64,000 nt of DNA, taken from assembly GCF_000744375.1 (NCBI RefSeq), contig NZ_JQLU01000004.1:186001-250000 (forward strand), read 5' to 3'. The notes under the pieces are model-generated. The model saw nothing but the letters and a program-made list of their open reading frames with translations, searched no databases and was not told where the DNA came from. The stretch is from Carnobacterium gallinarum DSM 4847. Lineage in GTDB: Bacteria; Bacillota; Bacilli; Lactobacillales; Carnobacteriaceae. The position numbers were made by a program, and so were the translations under genes. Positions within the stretch are counted from its first letter, which is position 1. Every line of letters begins with the position of its first letter. Positions 53,426-62,851 of the stretch are shown here, in pieces.

Positions 53426-56056
53426 TTAAATCAAATTTTTAGTAATAGCTGAGAATCCGAATAGTGATAGGGTGTTTCTAGCCAGTATGGAAGAACTCTC
53501 AGCTGATGCAGAGCCACCTATAACCGTTGAATCACTTGAACTAGATGAAGATTCTGAACTACTACTTTCTGAGCTAGAAGCAGGCGGTTCAGTGCTGCTA
53601 GATTCAGGTGGAGCCACACTGCTAGAAGAAGAGGATGAAGCAGGTTCTTCTTTAGAAGAATCGACACTTGAACTATCTATCGCTTTTACGGGAACTTCCA
53701 CAGAAGTTGAAACAGAGGGACTAGTTTGTCCGCCAACAGTTGCAGTTAAAGTAATTGTGACTGTACCTTCTGATGGATTTAAGACTGTATACTTTTTATC
53801 GGCTGTTGTATAGGATTGTCCACCAACAGTTAACGTATAATTAGCATTCTTAAATTGATAGTCATTCCAAGAGATTGCAATACTATTTTTTGTTGCATCG
53901 TAGCTAGCACTCAATCCAGTTGGCTGTGGCAATTCATCACTAGAGGAAGCACCGCCGCCACCACTAGAAACTTCTGTTGGAGCAAATCCCTTAACAAATA
54001 ATTCTTGAAGAATATTACTGCTAGGCGTATAAGCACTAGGTTTCTTAGCAGGATCAGATCCTTTTAAAACTGGTGAAGAAACAACACTATTAGGTTTCTT
54101 CCAATCTTTTGTTTCAATATTAGCAGAAACATAAGACATTAATTCCTTATAAATCAATCCAGGTAATTTTTGTGATCGTGGATTTAAATCATGATTATCT
54201 GCATTAGGATCGTCATAACCAACCCAAACCGATATTGAATAGTTCGTTGTATAACCACTGAACCACGCATCTGGTGAAGAGCTAGCTGGAAACTTAGCTG
54301 CAATAGTATCATCATAATTTGTTGTTCCTGTTTTACCAGCTTGTGGTAAATTAGGAATTTGAGCATTTGTACCAGTCCCATTTTTAATTACATCTTTCAA
54401 CATATCTGTCATCATGTAAGCTGTTGAATCTTTCATTGCTTGCGTTCCTTTAGTAGATAGGTCAATCTCTTTATCGTTTTGTAAGACAACTTTACTAACA
54501 GCATAGGGCTCATAATACGTACCGCCATTAGCAAATGCAGCATAAGCAGCTGAAAGATTTAATGGTGTTACGTCACCCCCAATTGCATTGGATTCGACTA
54601 ACCCTTTAGTAACTCCATCGGATTGTTCAATATTAATACCTAGTCCTTGTAAGAATTGATTAGATTTATCTAAACCAACAGCTTGTAAGGTTTTTAAAGC
54701 AGGAATATTTCGCGAATCCTCTATTGCTTCACGAATCGACATTTGCCCTTTATAAGCACGATCGTAATTATAAAGTGGAATTCCGTTGGAATACGTGTAA
54801 GGAGCATCTGTTACTTGTTGATAGGTTGAGTAATTTAAAAACTCAATCGCAGGAGCGTAATCGGCTAATGGTTTCATGGTTGAACCAATACTACGTTTTA
54901 AACTTGTTGCACGATTTAAGCCACGTTGAGCAGTTTGTTTACGATTGCCACCTAAAGCTCTAATTTGCCCAGTGTTAACATCTACCATCGATACACCAGC
55001 TTGAAGTTGGTCATCAGGATAGGCAACATACTGATCGGTATTTAAAGTATCATATAGATGTTTTTGGGCATCCATATCTAAATTAGTATGAATGGTTAAT
55101 CCGTCTGTAAAGATATTTAATTTTGTTTTCTTTTCAACTTCAGCAATAACTTGTTCCAAATAAGCATCAATGACTAGATCAGATGAATTATCAGTGGAAT
55201 GATCTACCAATGCTACTTTAACATCTTCAGCTTTAGCCGTATCTCGTTCACTAGCAGATATTTTTTTGTTTTCATACATCGCATCTAGAACTAAATTTCG
55301 ACGTTTTGTCGCATCTTCCGGATTGACATAGGGATCATAATCAGCTGGAGCTTGTGGCATTCCAGCTAATAAAGCCAGTTGAGCCAAGCTTAACTCTTTT
55401 AATGTTTTTCCATAGTAATACTTACTTGCTTTTGCCATGCCATAATTGTTATTGGCTAGATAAACTTTATTTAAATAAAATTCAAGAATTTGTTCTTTTG
55501 AATATTCACGTTCTAATTTTATGGATAACCAAGCTTCTTGAGCTTTTCTTTTAATCGTTTGATCAGAGGCCTTTGTTGAAAAGACTGAAAGTTTGACTAA
55601 TTGTTGGGTTAATGTACTTCCACCTTCAGAAGCGAACCCTCTGGTTAAGTTAGCAACAACAGCGCCACCAATTCTAATTGGATCAATCCCAAAATGTTTA
55701 TAGAACCGTCGATCTTCAATTGAAGTAATCGCATCTTTTAATTGTTGAGGGATTTCATCACCTTCTGCAACCTCACGATTTTCGCTACCAATTTCTTTAA
55801 TAACATTTCCTTTGATATCAAGGATTTTAGAAGAAACAACACCTCTTAAATCTTTTTCAGTCAGGGCTGGAGCAGAAGATGCATAGTAAGCAAACAAACC
55901 AGCTCCACTAATTAGACCAACCAAGCCAATACCGATTAGCGATAGTAAGATTTTTTTCCAAAGCTTCATTTTGGGTTTGCCGTTATTTTTTAAGGTTGTT
56001 TTTTCTTTTTTCTGTTTTTGAGCAACACGTGACATTTTGTCATTGTTATCAGTCAT
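53426..56056 (-). CDS. ponA: Class A penicillin-binding protein 1A
   Basis: An 876-residue bifunctional peptidoglycan synthase. A basic cytosolic N-terminus and one membrane helix (about 32-54) precede the GT51 glycosyltransferase domain (EDRRFYKHFGID near 113, GGSTLTQQLVK near 142). The transpeptidase has active-site Ser in GSTMKPL near 390, SRN near 447 and KTGT near 574. A fibronectin-like segment (about 705-790) and a Ser/Glu/Pro-rich tail follow, ending in a hydrophobic SLFGFSAITKNLI stretch. It is co-transcribed with recU just upstream, the conserved recU-ponA pair. Confidence 0.95.
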   Translation of the reverse strand: MTDNNDKMSRVAQKQKKEKTTLKNNGKPKMKLWKKILLSLIGIGLVGLISGAGLFAYYASSAPALTEKDLRGVVSSKILDIKGNVIKEIGSENREVAEGDEIPQQLKDAITSIEDRRFYKHFGIDPIRIGGAVVANLTRGFASEGGSTLTQQLVKLSVFSTKASDQTIKRKAQEAWLSIKLEREYSKEQILEFYLNKVYLANNNYGMAKASKYYYGKTLKELSLAQLALLAGMPQAPADYDPYVNPEDATKRRNLVLDAMYENKKISASERDTAKAEDVKVALVDHSTDNSSDLVIDAYLEQVIAEVEKKTKLNIFTDGLTIHTNLDMDAQKHLYDTLNTDQYVAYPDDQLQAGVSMVDVNTGQIRALGGNRKQTAQRGLNRATSLKRSIGSTMKPLADYAPAIEFLNYSTYQQVTDAPYTYSNGIPLYNYDRAYKGQMSIREAIEDSRNIPALKTLQAVGLDKSNQFLQGLGINIEQSDGVTKGLVESNAIGGDVTPLNLSAAYAAFANGGTYYEPYAVSKVVLQNDKEIDLSTKGTQAMKDSTAYMMTDMLKDVIKNGTGTNAQIPNLPQAGKTGTTNYDDTIAAKFPASSSPDAWFSGYTTNYSISVWVGYDDPNADNHDLNPRSQKLPGLIYKELMSYVSANIETKDWKKPNSVVSSPVLKGSDPAKKPSAYTPSSNILQELFVKGFAPTEVSSGGGGASSSDELPQPTGLSASYDATKNSIAISWNDYQFKNANYTLTVGGQSYTTADKKYTVLNPSEGTVTITLTATVGGQTSPSVSTSVEVPVKAIDSSSVDSSKEEPASSSSSSSVAPPESSSTEPPASSSESSSSESSSSSSDSTVIGGSASAESSSILARNTLSLFGFSAITKNLI

Positions 56057-56095
56057 AATTTATCTACTCCTTTAAACTAAACCATTTTACTAGAA

Positions 56096-56725
56096 TTAAC
56101 CAAGCTCTTGATTAGAGCGTTGAATGAGTATATCCACTACATCTAGGTAGGGAATACGTGGGGCTAAACTATAATACAATTCATGTCCACATTTTTCAAG
56201 GCTTTCTAATGAAATTGATTTTCGTCCTTCATGATCTTTTAATTCCCAAAATTGAATAAGTTCTTTGGCTTCCAGTAAAAATATGCGATTAGATAATGAA
56301 AAACGCAGCAAAACAAAACAAATTGCTTGTTGCTTTAAGCATTGTTGCATATGAGTAATCTGGTGCTGATGGAAATTTTTAAGTGGGAAAGATTGCTTGT
56401 TTTTTGTTTCTTTTGCTTCAAAGTCTAAATAGTAACCACGATAAACACCATTATAATCAGTTGTTGAGGCTTGTCTAAAATAGGCTTCTTTAATAACGGC
56501 AGCACTACGCTTTGGATAATCCACTTGTACAATTTGAACAGGTGTAGGTTTTTTGTGAATAACGGCTTTTCCGAAAGCTAGATAAGTTTCATTACTGGCA
56601 TTGATATCATCTTCTAAGGTCATTCCTCTTTTAGCATAGGAAGGATCTTTCTTTGGGGCTTGCTTTTTTTTGCTAGATTCGGCACTATTAACATAGCTCT
56701 TACCGTTTGGATAATTAATAGCCAC
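56096..56725 (-). CDS. recU: Holliday junction resolvase RecU
   Basis: A 209-residue type II restriction-like resolvase. Start MAINYPNGK matches the family. Catalytic core near 115-145: GVYRGYYLDFEAKETKNKQS, with Asp, Glu and Lys of the PD-(D/E)xK site, then FPLKNFHQHQITHM. It resolves four-way junctions in recombination. It lies upstream of ponA on the same strand with a 39-bp gap and is divergent from ypsA. Confidence 0.95.
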   Translation of the reverse strand: MAINYPNGKSYVNSAESSKKKQAPKKDPSYAKRGMTLEDDINASNETYLAFGKAVIHKKPTPVQIVQVDYPKRSAAVIKEAYFRQASTTDYNGVYRGYYLDFEAKETKNKQSFPLKNFHQHQITHMQQCLKQQAICFVLLRFSLSNRIFLLEAKELIQFWELKDHEGRKSISLESLEKCGHELYYSLAPRIPYLDVVDILIQRSNQELG

Positions 56726-56795
56726 AAATAATCACACTCCTTTTACTATTATAACAAATAGTTAGCGGTAAAGAAAAGAAGAAGGATGGTAGCTT

Positions 56796-57332
56796 ATGTC
56801 AAATTTAATAATCAGTGGGTATCGTTCTTTTGAGTTAGGTGTATTTAAAGAAGATGATCCTAAAATTGCTGTAATAAAAAAATGCCTAAAAGATAATTTA
56901 ACCAATTTAATTGAAACGGGAGTTGAATGGATTTTAATTGGCGGACAATCAGGTGTGGAGCAATGGGGTGCTGAGGTAGTTAATGAACTGAAAGAAGACT
57001 ATCCTGAAATTAAATTAGGTGTTATTTTTCCTTTCTATGAATTTGGCGGGAATTGGAATGAAATCAACCGCATGAAATTAGAAAAAATTAAATCTTCAGC
57101 AGATTTTACAGATAGCACATCTCATAAACCCTATGAAAATCCAAATCAATTAAGAGCTCATCAACAGTTTTTATTAGATCATAGCGATGCAGCATTGTTA
57201 GTTTATGATCCTGAATTTGAAGGGAAAACTAAGTATTTACACGAAGCAATTCAACGACAAGCTACTGTGAAAGAGTATCCTTGTTATCTAATTGATTTTG
57301 ATCAACTACAAAATAGTGTGATTGAGGAATGA
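56796..57332 (+). CDS. ypsA: YpsA (DUF1273) SLOG-fold protein
   Basis: A 178-residue protein opening with SNLIISGYRSFELGVF, the YpsA family signature of the SLOG Rossmann-like nucleotide-binding superfamily; WILIGGQSGVEQWGAEV near 48 and a later DAALLVYDPEFEGKTKYL near 130 are ligand-binding segments. YpsA influences cell division in Bacillus and Staphylococcus. It is paired with gpsB, a division protein, about 95 bp downstream. Confidence 0.9.
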   Translation: MSNLIISGYRSFELGVFKEDDPKIAVIKKCLKDNLTNLIETGVEWILIGGQSGVEQWGAEVVNELKEDYPEIKLGVIFPFYEFGGNWNEINRMKLEKIKSSADFTDSTSHKPYENPNQLRAHQQFLLDHSDAALLVYDPEFEGKTKYLHEAIQRQATVKEYPCYLIDFDQLQNSVIEE

Positions 57333-57428
57333 AATTAGTTTTTTTTTGATAGAATTTTTGATACAATGAGATAAATCAATAAAATTGTGTTATAATGAAA
57401 AATGAGAGTATGAAAATGAGGTGTAACC

Positions 57429-57761
57429 ATGGCAAATAGAAATTTAACTACAAAAGATATTTTACAAAAAGAATTTAAAACATCTATGCGCGGCTATAGT
57501 CCTGCTGAGGTTGATGAATTTTTAGACAATGTGATTCGTGACTATGAATCATATAACAAAGAATTTACGCAACTTAAGGCTGAAAATGAGCGTTTACTTA
57601 GTAAAGTAGATGAGCTAACAAAACAAGCAACTGTTACTAAACCTGCTTATTCAGCACAACAACCGAATACAACGGTAACTAATTTTGATATTTTAAAACG
57701 TCTATCTAATTTAGAAAGACACGTATTTGGTTCAAAATTAGACGATACAAACGAACTATAA
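57429..57761 (+). CDS. gpsB: Cell division protein GpsB
   Basis: A 110-residue DivIVA-family protein. The N-terminal lipid/PBP-binding domain ([35 protein letters not shown], residues 5-40) leads into a coiled coil (about 30-68), a Thr/Pro linker and a C-terminal trimerising helix ([16 protein letters not shown]). GpsB moves class A PBPs between side wall and septum, which matches the nearby ponA. A TATAAT element lies at 57391-57396. Confidence 0.95.
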   Translation: MANRNLTTKDILQKEFKTSMRGYSPAEVDEFLDNVIRDYESYNKEFTQLKAENERLLSKVDELTKQATVTKPAYSAQQPNTTVTNFDILKRLSNLERHVFGSKLDDTNEL

Positions 57762-57788
57762 AATAATCAACTTAACTAAATTTAAAAC

Positions 57789-58187
57789 ATTGTAAATTTT
57801 GGGTAATTGCGGTCTAGCTAGACTAGGCTGAGGAAAGTCCATGCTCGCACAAGCTGAGATGCTTGTAGTGTTCGTGCTTAGCGAAACAATAAGCTAAGGC
57901 CTTTATCAATTGATAAAGTAACGGCAGAAAAAAAGTGCTAAGGTTAATTTATTAACTATGCCTGAGTATTCTTGAAAAGTGCCACAGTGACGAAGCATTA
58001 ATGGAAACGTTAATGGTGGAACGCGGTAAACCCCTCGAGCGAGCAACCCAAACTTTGGTAGGGGCACTCTTTCTAAGGAATTCAACGAGAGAAAGAGGCA
58101 AGTAATTGCAGACAGATAATTACCTCCGGATAAAACAGAACCTGACTTTTTATCTGAGACAGAACATGGCTTACAGAAATTTACAAT
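57789..58187 (+). ncRNA. rnpB: RNase P RNA, class B (Bacillus type)
   Basis: About 399 nt. Ends pair as the P1 helix (ATTGTAAATTT with AAATTTACAAT). Conserved blocks in order are GAGGAAAGTCCATGCTCGCAC, AAGTGCCACAGTGACGAAG, GGAACGCGGTAAACCCCTCGAGCGAG and AACATGGCTTACAG. It is the catalytic RNA that trims tRNA 5' leaders. The gpsB-rnpB-ypsC order is the same as in B. subtilis. A strong terminator follows. Confidence 0.97.
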
Positions 58188-58193
58188 TTCAGG

Positions 58194-58234
58194 AAAAGAC
58201 TGGCTTCTTAGGAAGTCAGTCTTTTTTATTTTTT
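58194..58234 (+). terminator. Intrinsic terminator of rnpB
   Basis: AAAGACTGGCTTC pairs with GAAGTCAGTCTTT, loop TTAG, then T residues. Confidence 0.93.
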
Positions 58235-58300
58235 AATTACTCTTTTAGTTAAGTTTCTATGAAATTATAGAAGAAAAATGCTACAATAGGTAGGAACTGT

Positions 58301-58360
58301 TTAGAAATAGGCCTTTTTTCTTAAAAAGGACGTCTATTCTAATCAAATATTTGGAATAGA
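58301..58360 (+). promoter_or_regulatory. Leader with two mutually exclusive hairpins before rlmL
   Basis: TTAGAAATAG (58301-58310) can pair with CTATTCTAA (58334-58342), enclosing CCTTTTT/AAAAAGG (58312-58329). The same TCTATTC (58333-58339) can instead pair with GAATAGA (58354-58360), which lies 4 nt before the GAGG ribosome site. A possible -10 TACAAT lies upstream at 58282-58287. Confidence 0.5.
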
Positions 58361-58374
58361 ATTGAGGAATTTAA

Positions 58375-59529
58375 ATGAAAAATTTTCAACTTGTTGCAAC
58401 GGCAGCTAGTGGAATTGAGGCTTTGGTAGGAAAAGAAATCAAAGATTTAGGGTATAACTGTCAAGTCGAGAACGGTAAGGTTTTTTTTGAAGGAACTGAA
58501 CGAGATATTGCTAAAACTAATTTATGGTTAAGAACAGCTGACCGTGTCAAAATTATTGTTGGTGAATTTAATGCCTATGAATTTGATGAATTATTTGAGA
58601 AAACAAAAGCTTTGCCTTGGGAAGATTTGTTGCCGATGGATGCACATTTTCCAGTAGCGGGTAAGTCGATTAAATCAAAGTTATTCAGTGTATCAGATTG
58701 TCAAGCGATTGTAAAAAAAGCAATTGTTAACCGCTTAAGCGAAGTCTATCATCGTAATACACGTTTACCAGAAACAGGTGCTTTGTATCAGTTAGAAGTT
58801 GCTTTATTAAAGGATAAAGTCACTTTAACCTTAGATACTACTGGACCAAGTCTATTTAAACGAGGGTACCGGACATCAAAAGGTGGCGCTCCCTTAAAAG
58901 AAAATATGGCAGCTGCATTAGTGATGCTAACTAGTTGGAGAAAAGATCGCCCATTTTATGATCCTGTTTGTGGTTCAGGTACGATTCCAATTGAAGCGGC
59001 TTTAATTGGTCATAACATTGCTCCTGGATTTAACCGTAGCTTTGCTTGTGAAGAGTGGGAATGGTTTGATGCAGCAATTTGGGCTGAGGTTCGTACCGAA
59101 GCAGAAGGTTTAGCTGACTATGATGTTGAATTAGATATTGTTGGAACAGATATTGATGGCTACATGATTGAAATTGCCAAAGAAAATGCAATTGAAGCAG
59201 GTTTAGCCGATAGTATTACCTTTAAACAAATGCAACTAAGCGATTTTACAACAGAGAAAAAATATGGTGTCATTGTGGCTAACCCGCCTTATGGGGAACG
59301 TTTAGGTGAAGAAGAGGCAGTTCATACCCTTTATCGTCAAATGGGAACAACATATCGTCCGTTGAAAACATGGAGTAAATATGTTTTAACGAGTGATTTA
59401 ACATTTGAAAGTTTTTACGGCGAGAGAGCGACTAAAAAACGTAAACTATATAATGGTGCATTAAGAACAGATTTCTTCCAATATTGGGGAGAGCGTCCAC
59501 CACGTGTACCACGTAAACAGGAGGATTAA
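58375..59529 (+). CDS. rlmL: RlmL/YpsC-type 23S rRNA guanine-N2 methyltransferase
   Basis: A 384-residue SAM-dependent methyltransferase. The N-terminal THUMP domain (about 45-155) binds RNA; the Rossmann methyltransferase domain carries FYDPVCGSGTIPIEAALIG near 197, IVGTDIDGYMIEIA near 258 and the catalytic IVANPPYGERLGEE near 300. It corresponds to the N-terminal half of E. coli RlmL, which makes m2G2445; the exact target in Firmicutes is inferred. Bacillus ypsC also follows rnpB. The leader has unusual competing hairpins. Confidence 0.92.
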   Translation: MKNFQLVATAASGIEALVGKEIKDLGYNCQVENGKVFFEGTERDIAKTNLWLRTADRVKIIVGEFNAYEFDELFEKTKALPWEDLLPMDAHFPVAGKSIKSKLFSVSDCQAIVKKAIVNRLSEVYHRNTRLPETGALYQLEVALLKDKVTLTLDTTGPSLFKRGYRTSKGGAPLKENMAAALVMLTSWRKDRPFYDPVCGSGTIPIEAALIGHNIAPGFNRSFACEEWEWFDAAIWAEVRTEAEGLADYDVELDIVGTDIDGYMIEIAKENAIEAGLADSITFKQMQLSDFTTEKKYGVIVANPPYGERLGEEEAVHTLYRQMGTTYRPLKTWSKYVLTSDLTFESFYGERATKKRKLYNGALRTDFFQYWGERPPRVPRKQED

Positions 59530-59534
59530 GTATC

Positions 59535-61043
59535 ATGAATGAACTAGTCAAGCAAGAACAAGGTTTTTTAGCTTTATTAAAAGAAATCTCGATTTTAAAT
59601 GAAGTTGATGCGTTATTGGGCTGGGATGCGTTAACGGGAATGCCTGAAGCTTCAACACCACAGCGTTCTGAAGTGACTAGTTATATTGCTGGTTTAGCTT
59701 TTGAAAAATCTGTTTCATCTGAAATGGTTCATTATTTAACCTTTTTGACTCAACATTTGTCTGAATTAAATCCAGATACCCAAAAAATGGTGGAAAAAGT
59801 TCAAAAAGAGTATGATTTAAATCATAAAATTCCACAGACTGACTATCAAGAGTTTATTAAAGTAATTTCACAAGCAGATAGTGCGTGGCGTAAAGCTCGC
59901 GTAGCGAAAGACTTTAATCTGTTTAAACCTTCTTTAACTAAAATTATTGATTTTGAAAAGCAATTTATTGGATATTGGAAAAAAGATGAAAAAACACCAT
60001 ACGATGTTTTGCTAAATCAATATGAGCCAGGCATGACGGTTGAAATTTTAGACCAAGTATTTGGTGAACTTCGTGCGGGAATTCAAGAAATTTTAGCAAA
60101 AATTAAGGCCAAAGGAAAAATTCCACAGACTGATTTCTTAAGTCGATATATGAGTATTGAAAATCAACGTAAATTCAGTATAGCTGTAATCAAAAAAATG
60201 GGGTATCGTTTTGAAGCGGGTCGTTTAGATGATACTACCCATCCTTTTATGGAAAGTATGAATCGCAATGATGCTCGAATTACGACACGTTGGGATGAAT
60301 ATAATGCCAAAATGGCCATTTTTGGTATTATTCATGAAGCAGGCCATGGGATATACGAGCAAAATATTGCTGAACGTTTTGATTACACACCTTTAAAAGG
60401 TGGCGTATCAATGGGAATCCATGAATCACAATCTTTATTTTATGAGATTGTGATGGGGAGCGATCGTGATTTTTGGCAAGATAATTATAAATTATTGCAA
60501 TCGTATGCTGAAGGAAAGCTAGATGATATTGATTTTGATACCTTTTATAAGGGACTACATGAAACTAAATCTTCTTTAATCCGAATTGAAGCAGATACTT
60601 TAACGTATCCATTGCATATTATTATCCGATATGAAATTGAAAAATTGATTTTTAATGAAGATGCAGCTATTGAAGATTTACCAGAACTATGGAATCAAAA
60701 ATATCAAGAATACCTAGGAATTACACCTGATAATGATGCAGTTGGTATTTTACAAGATGTTCATTGGAGTGGGGGGAGCTTTGGTTATTTCCCTTCTTAT
60801 GCACTAGGATTTATGTATGCTGCACAGTTGCAACAGGCAATGAAAAAGGACCTTGATTTGCCAAGTATTTATGCAACGGGTGATTATGAAGCAATTCGTC
60901 AATGGTTAACAGAGCATATTCATCAATTTGGTTCATCCAAAGAACCAAATGAATTGATTCTGGCTGCAACGGGTGAAGCTTTAACGCCTAAATATTTATT
61001 GGAATTACAAGATAAAATTTATCAAGAAGTTTACGACTATTAA
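59535..61043 (+). CDS. ypwA: M32 family carboxypeptidase Taq
   Basis: A 502-residue cytosolic zinc metallocarboxypeptidase. The zinc site HEAGH (IIHEAGHGIYEQN) is near 267 and the third ligand Glu lies in MGIHESQSLFYE near 297. Other family features: LLGWDALTGMPEAS near 28, and HETKSSLIRIEADTLTYPLHIIIRYE near 343-370. It trims C-terminal residues from peptides. It starts 5 bp after the methyltransferase stop, with AGGAGG inside that gene's end, so the two are co-transcribed. Confidence 0.95.
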   Translation: MNELVKQEQGFLALLKEISILNEVDALLGWDALTGMPEASTPQRSEVTSYIAGLAFEKSVSSEMVHYLTFLTQHLSELNPDTQKMVEKVQKEYDLNHKIPQTDYQEFIKVISQADSAWRKARVAKDFNLFKPSLTKIIDFEKQFIGYWKKDEKTPYDVLLNQYEPGMTVEILDQVFGELRAGIQEILAKIKAKGKIPQTDFLSRYMSIENQRKFSIAVIKKMGYRFEAGRLDDTTHPFMESMNRNDARITTRWDEYNAKMAIFGIIHEAGHGIYEQNIAERFDYTPLKGGVSMGIHESQSLFYEIVMGSDRDFWQDNYKLLQSYAEGKLDDIDFDTFYKGLHETKSSLIRIEADTLTYPLHIIIRYEIEKLIFNEDAAIEDLPELWNQKYQEYLGITPDNDAVGILQDVHWSGGSFGYFPSYALGFMYAAQLQQAMKKDLDLPSIYATGDYEAIRQWLTEHIHQFGSSKEPNELILAATGEALTPKYLLELQDKIYQEVYDY

Positions 61044-61045
61044 TA

Positions 61046-61091
61046 AAAAGCAAGAGCCAAAACATTTTTCGTTTTAGCTCTTGCTTTATTT
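61046..61091. terminator. Bidirectional terminator
   Basis: AAAGCAAGAGCCAAAAC pairs with GTTTTAGCTCTTGCTTT, with A and T runs on opposite sides. It serves ypwA and the convergent membrane-protein gene. Confidence 0.93.
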
Positions 61092-61092
61092 T

Positions 61093-61443
61093 TTATTTTG
61101 ATTGTCGTTGTGCTAAAAAGATTGTTGGTCCAAGAATTGAAAAAAAGAAGGCTGAAACAAAAATCGTATGAACGATATCAGATGCGACTTTGATTAAACT
61201 TAAGCTACCTAAAAGAGTTACAACGGAAGCCCAGATGGAACTAAGTCCGATAAATCGTGCAAATTTAAGTTGCTGTTGGATTTTTGCTTTGTTGGGATTG
61301 TTTTTAGAAACACGAAGGGGAATACGTAACGTTTTTCCGTTGTAGGTTAACACACCAATAATAAACAGAAAAAAAGAAATTCCGATAAGCCATGTAAGGA
61401 TTTCAGTCATGGACGTAACTGGTGGATGTTTAAGTATAGTCAT
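61093..61443 (-). CDS. Small membrane protein, function unknown
   Basis: A 116-residue protein with three predicted membrane helices (about 13-32, 58-80 and 84-107), separated by a basic cytosolic loop (RVSKNNPNKAKIQQQLKFAR). AAGGGAG lies 8 bp before the ATG at 61443, supporting this start. I do not recognise the family with confidence. It may be co-transcribed with the RNase HI gene 90 bp upstream. Confidence 0.68.
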   Translation of the reverse strand: MTILKHPPVTSMTEILTWLIGISFFLFIIGVLTYNGKTLRIPLRVSKNNPNKAKIQQQLKFARFIGLSSIWASVVTLLGSLSLIKVASDIVHTIFVSAFFFSILGPTIFLAQRQSK

Positions 61444-61532
61444 AAAGACAACTCCCTTCGATTATAAAAATTTATTCATCTAATAAACTTAGTATACCTT
61501 GTTTATTAGGCTGAATTCAATTAATACGCTTG

Positions 61533-61943
61533 TCATCCGATTTGTTTTAACCGTTCTTGCAGTGCTTGTCTAGCAAGATGATCGGCTCCTTTATTTTGAT
61601 TTTCTGCTATCCAGTTAATAAAGGTTAGCTCAAATGGGGCTAAAAGAGCATTAATTTCAGTTAAATAAATCTGATAATTTTCTTTTTTTACATAATTTCG
61701 ATCAACAGCAGTTGCCACAATTTTACTATCTGTATAGATCATCAATGTTTCATCGTGTAAATTTTGTTCTCTTAAATAAGATAAACCACAAATCAAAGCT
61801 TCAAATTCGGCTTCATGATTAGTTAGAATCGTTGGCAACGGGAAAGTAAGTTGTTTATAAATAGTATCGCTAATCACAACAACACCTGCGCCACTTGGTC
61901 CAGGATTTCCTTTTGTAGAGGCATCTGTATATAGTTTTAACAT
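61533..61943 (-). CDS. Ribonuclease HI family protein
   Basis: A 136-residue RNase H fold. Catalytic carboxylates are visible: D7 (LYTDASTKGNPGPSG), E46 (NHEAEFEAL), D72 (IYTDSKIV) and D121 (KGADHLARQA). It degrades the RNA strand of RNA-DNA hybrids. It lacks the basic handle of E. coli RNase HI, like the YpdQ/YpeP-type and archaeal-type proteins of Firmicutes. Its ribosome site (AAAGGAG) lies before the ATG at 61943. Confidence 0.9.
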   Translation of the reverse strand: MLKLYTDASTKGNPGPSGAGVVVISDTIYKQLTFPLPTILTNHEAEFEALICGLSYLREQNLHDETLMIYTDSKIVATAVDRNYVKKENYQIYLTEINALLAPFELTFINWIAENQNKGADHLARQALQERLKQIG

Positions 61944-62225
61944 AATGAACTCCTTTAGTTTTATGAGTCTTATTTTATAGCTTTTTAAGAAGAAAAGCTA
62001 GTTTAAAAAGAGTATTGATAAAACAAGAGCTGCTATTCATGTATGTTACTTCAAGATAGCGAGGAAATCTATCGTGTTTTTGTTATTTTATTTATGACGA
62101 GAAGTAGGATGCTAATGATAAGATATTCCTAAGATTGATGGTTTCTATTTTTCTTAATGGCATCATTTTTTAAACTATGATACTATATAAAGAGCAGATT
62201 AATGTGAATGGGAGTGAGTACCGTT

Positions 62226-62693
62226 TTGAATTATTCAAACAAAAAAAGTTATCGTCTTTCTTTAGAGCCTGCTTATCAAGTTATTTATTGGTCTGTTTGC
62301 TCAACGATGTTTTTTATTAGTTTTATTGGTATTCTTGAATTACAACGGGCAAACGTAATCAGTATTGTTTTTGCACTTTTATTTATTATTGGTTTTTATG
62401 TAGGAATGGGATCTAGTGTGACGATTCGTCAAAATCGAATTTATTTAAACTATTTACGGGGAGTCAAAAAAAGTGATATTTCTATTGAGGAAATTGAGAA
62501 AATTAAAATTTATTATTGGGGACAAGATTTTTCTTTAAGAGAAAATTCTAAATCCTTTGAACTTTATTTTTTTAATAAGAGAAATAAGGCACATTTTTGG
62601 CAAGAATTCACTCAAAAATATCAAGAGATTCCAATCACTAAGGAAGAAAATACAGTCGCTTATTTGGAGAATTCATTACAGGCTGAAAAATAA
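62226..62693 (+). CDS. EbsA-like membrane protein
   Basis: About 155 residues with two membrane helices (about 20-42 and 47-70) and a cytosolic C-terminal domain (VTIRQNRIYLNYLRGVKKSDISIEEIEKI, YYWGQDFSLRENSKSFELYFF) reminiscent of PH-like domains. The overall plan resembles the enterococcal EbsA family (wrongly called pore-forming in some databases). The ribosome site GGGAGTGAG at 62210-62218 favours TTG 62226 as start over ATG 62208. Function unknown. Confidence 0.65.
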   Translation: MNYSNKKSYRLSLEPAYQVIYWSVCSTMFFISFIGILELQRANVISIVFALLFIIGFYVGMGSSVTIRQNRIYLNYLRGVKKSDISIEEIEKIKIYYWGQDFSLRENSKSFELYFFNKRNKAHFWQEFTQKYQEIPITKEENTVAYLENSLQAEK

Positions 62694-62760
62694 TTCTAAC
62701 TATAAAGAATGTTTAGTTACAGGCAATAAGGTATCTTTTCCTAATTTATAAACGAATTTA

Positions 62761-62807
62761 AAGCGTGAATCAAAACATTTTATTCGTTTTGATTCACGCT
62801 TTTTTAT
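62761..62807. terminator. Intrinsic terminator between the EbsA-like gene and csp
   Basis: AAGCGTGAATCAAAAC pairs perfectly with GTTTTGATTCACGCTT, followed by T residues. It can serve both convergent genes. Confidence 0.92.
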
Positions 62808-62851
62808 TTGTATTTAAAGTCGTATTCTGTGGTAAAAATGTTTAAGAGGGA

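Noticed and set aside
53472-53813. 113-codon plus-strand frame opposite the ponA 3' end
   Set aside because: It is the complement of the Ser-rich low-complexity tail of PBP1A and has no independent support.
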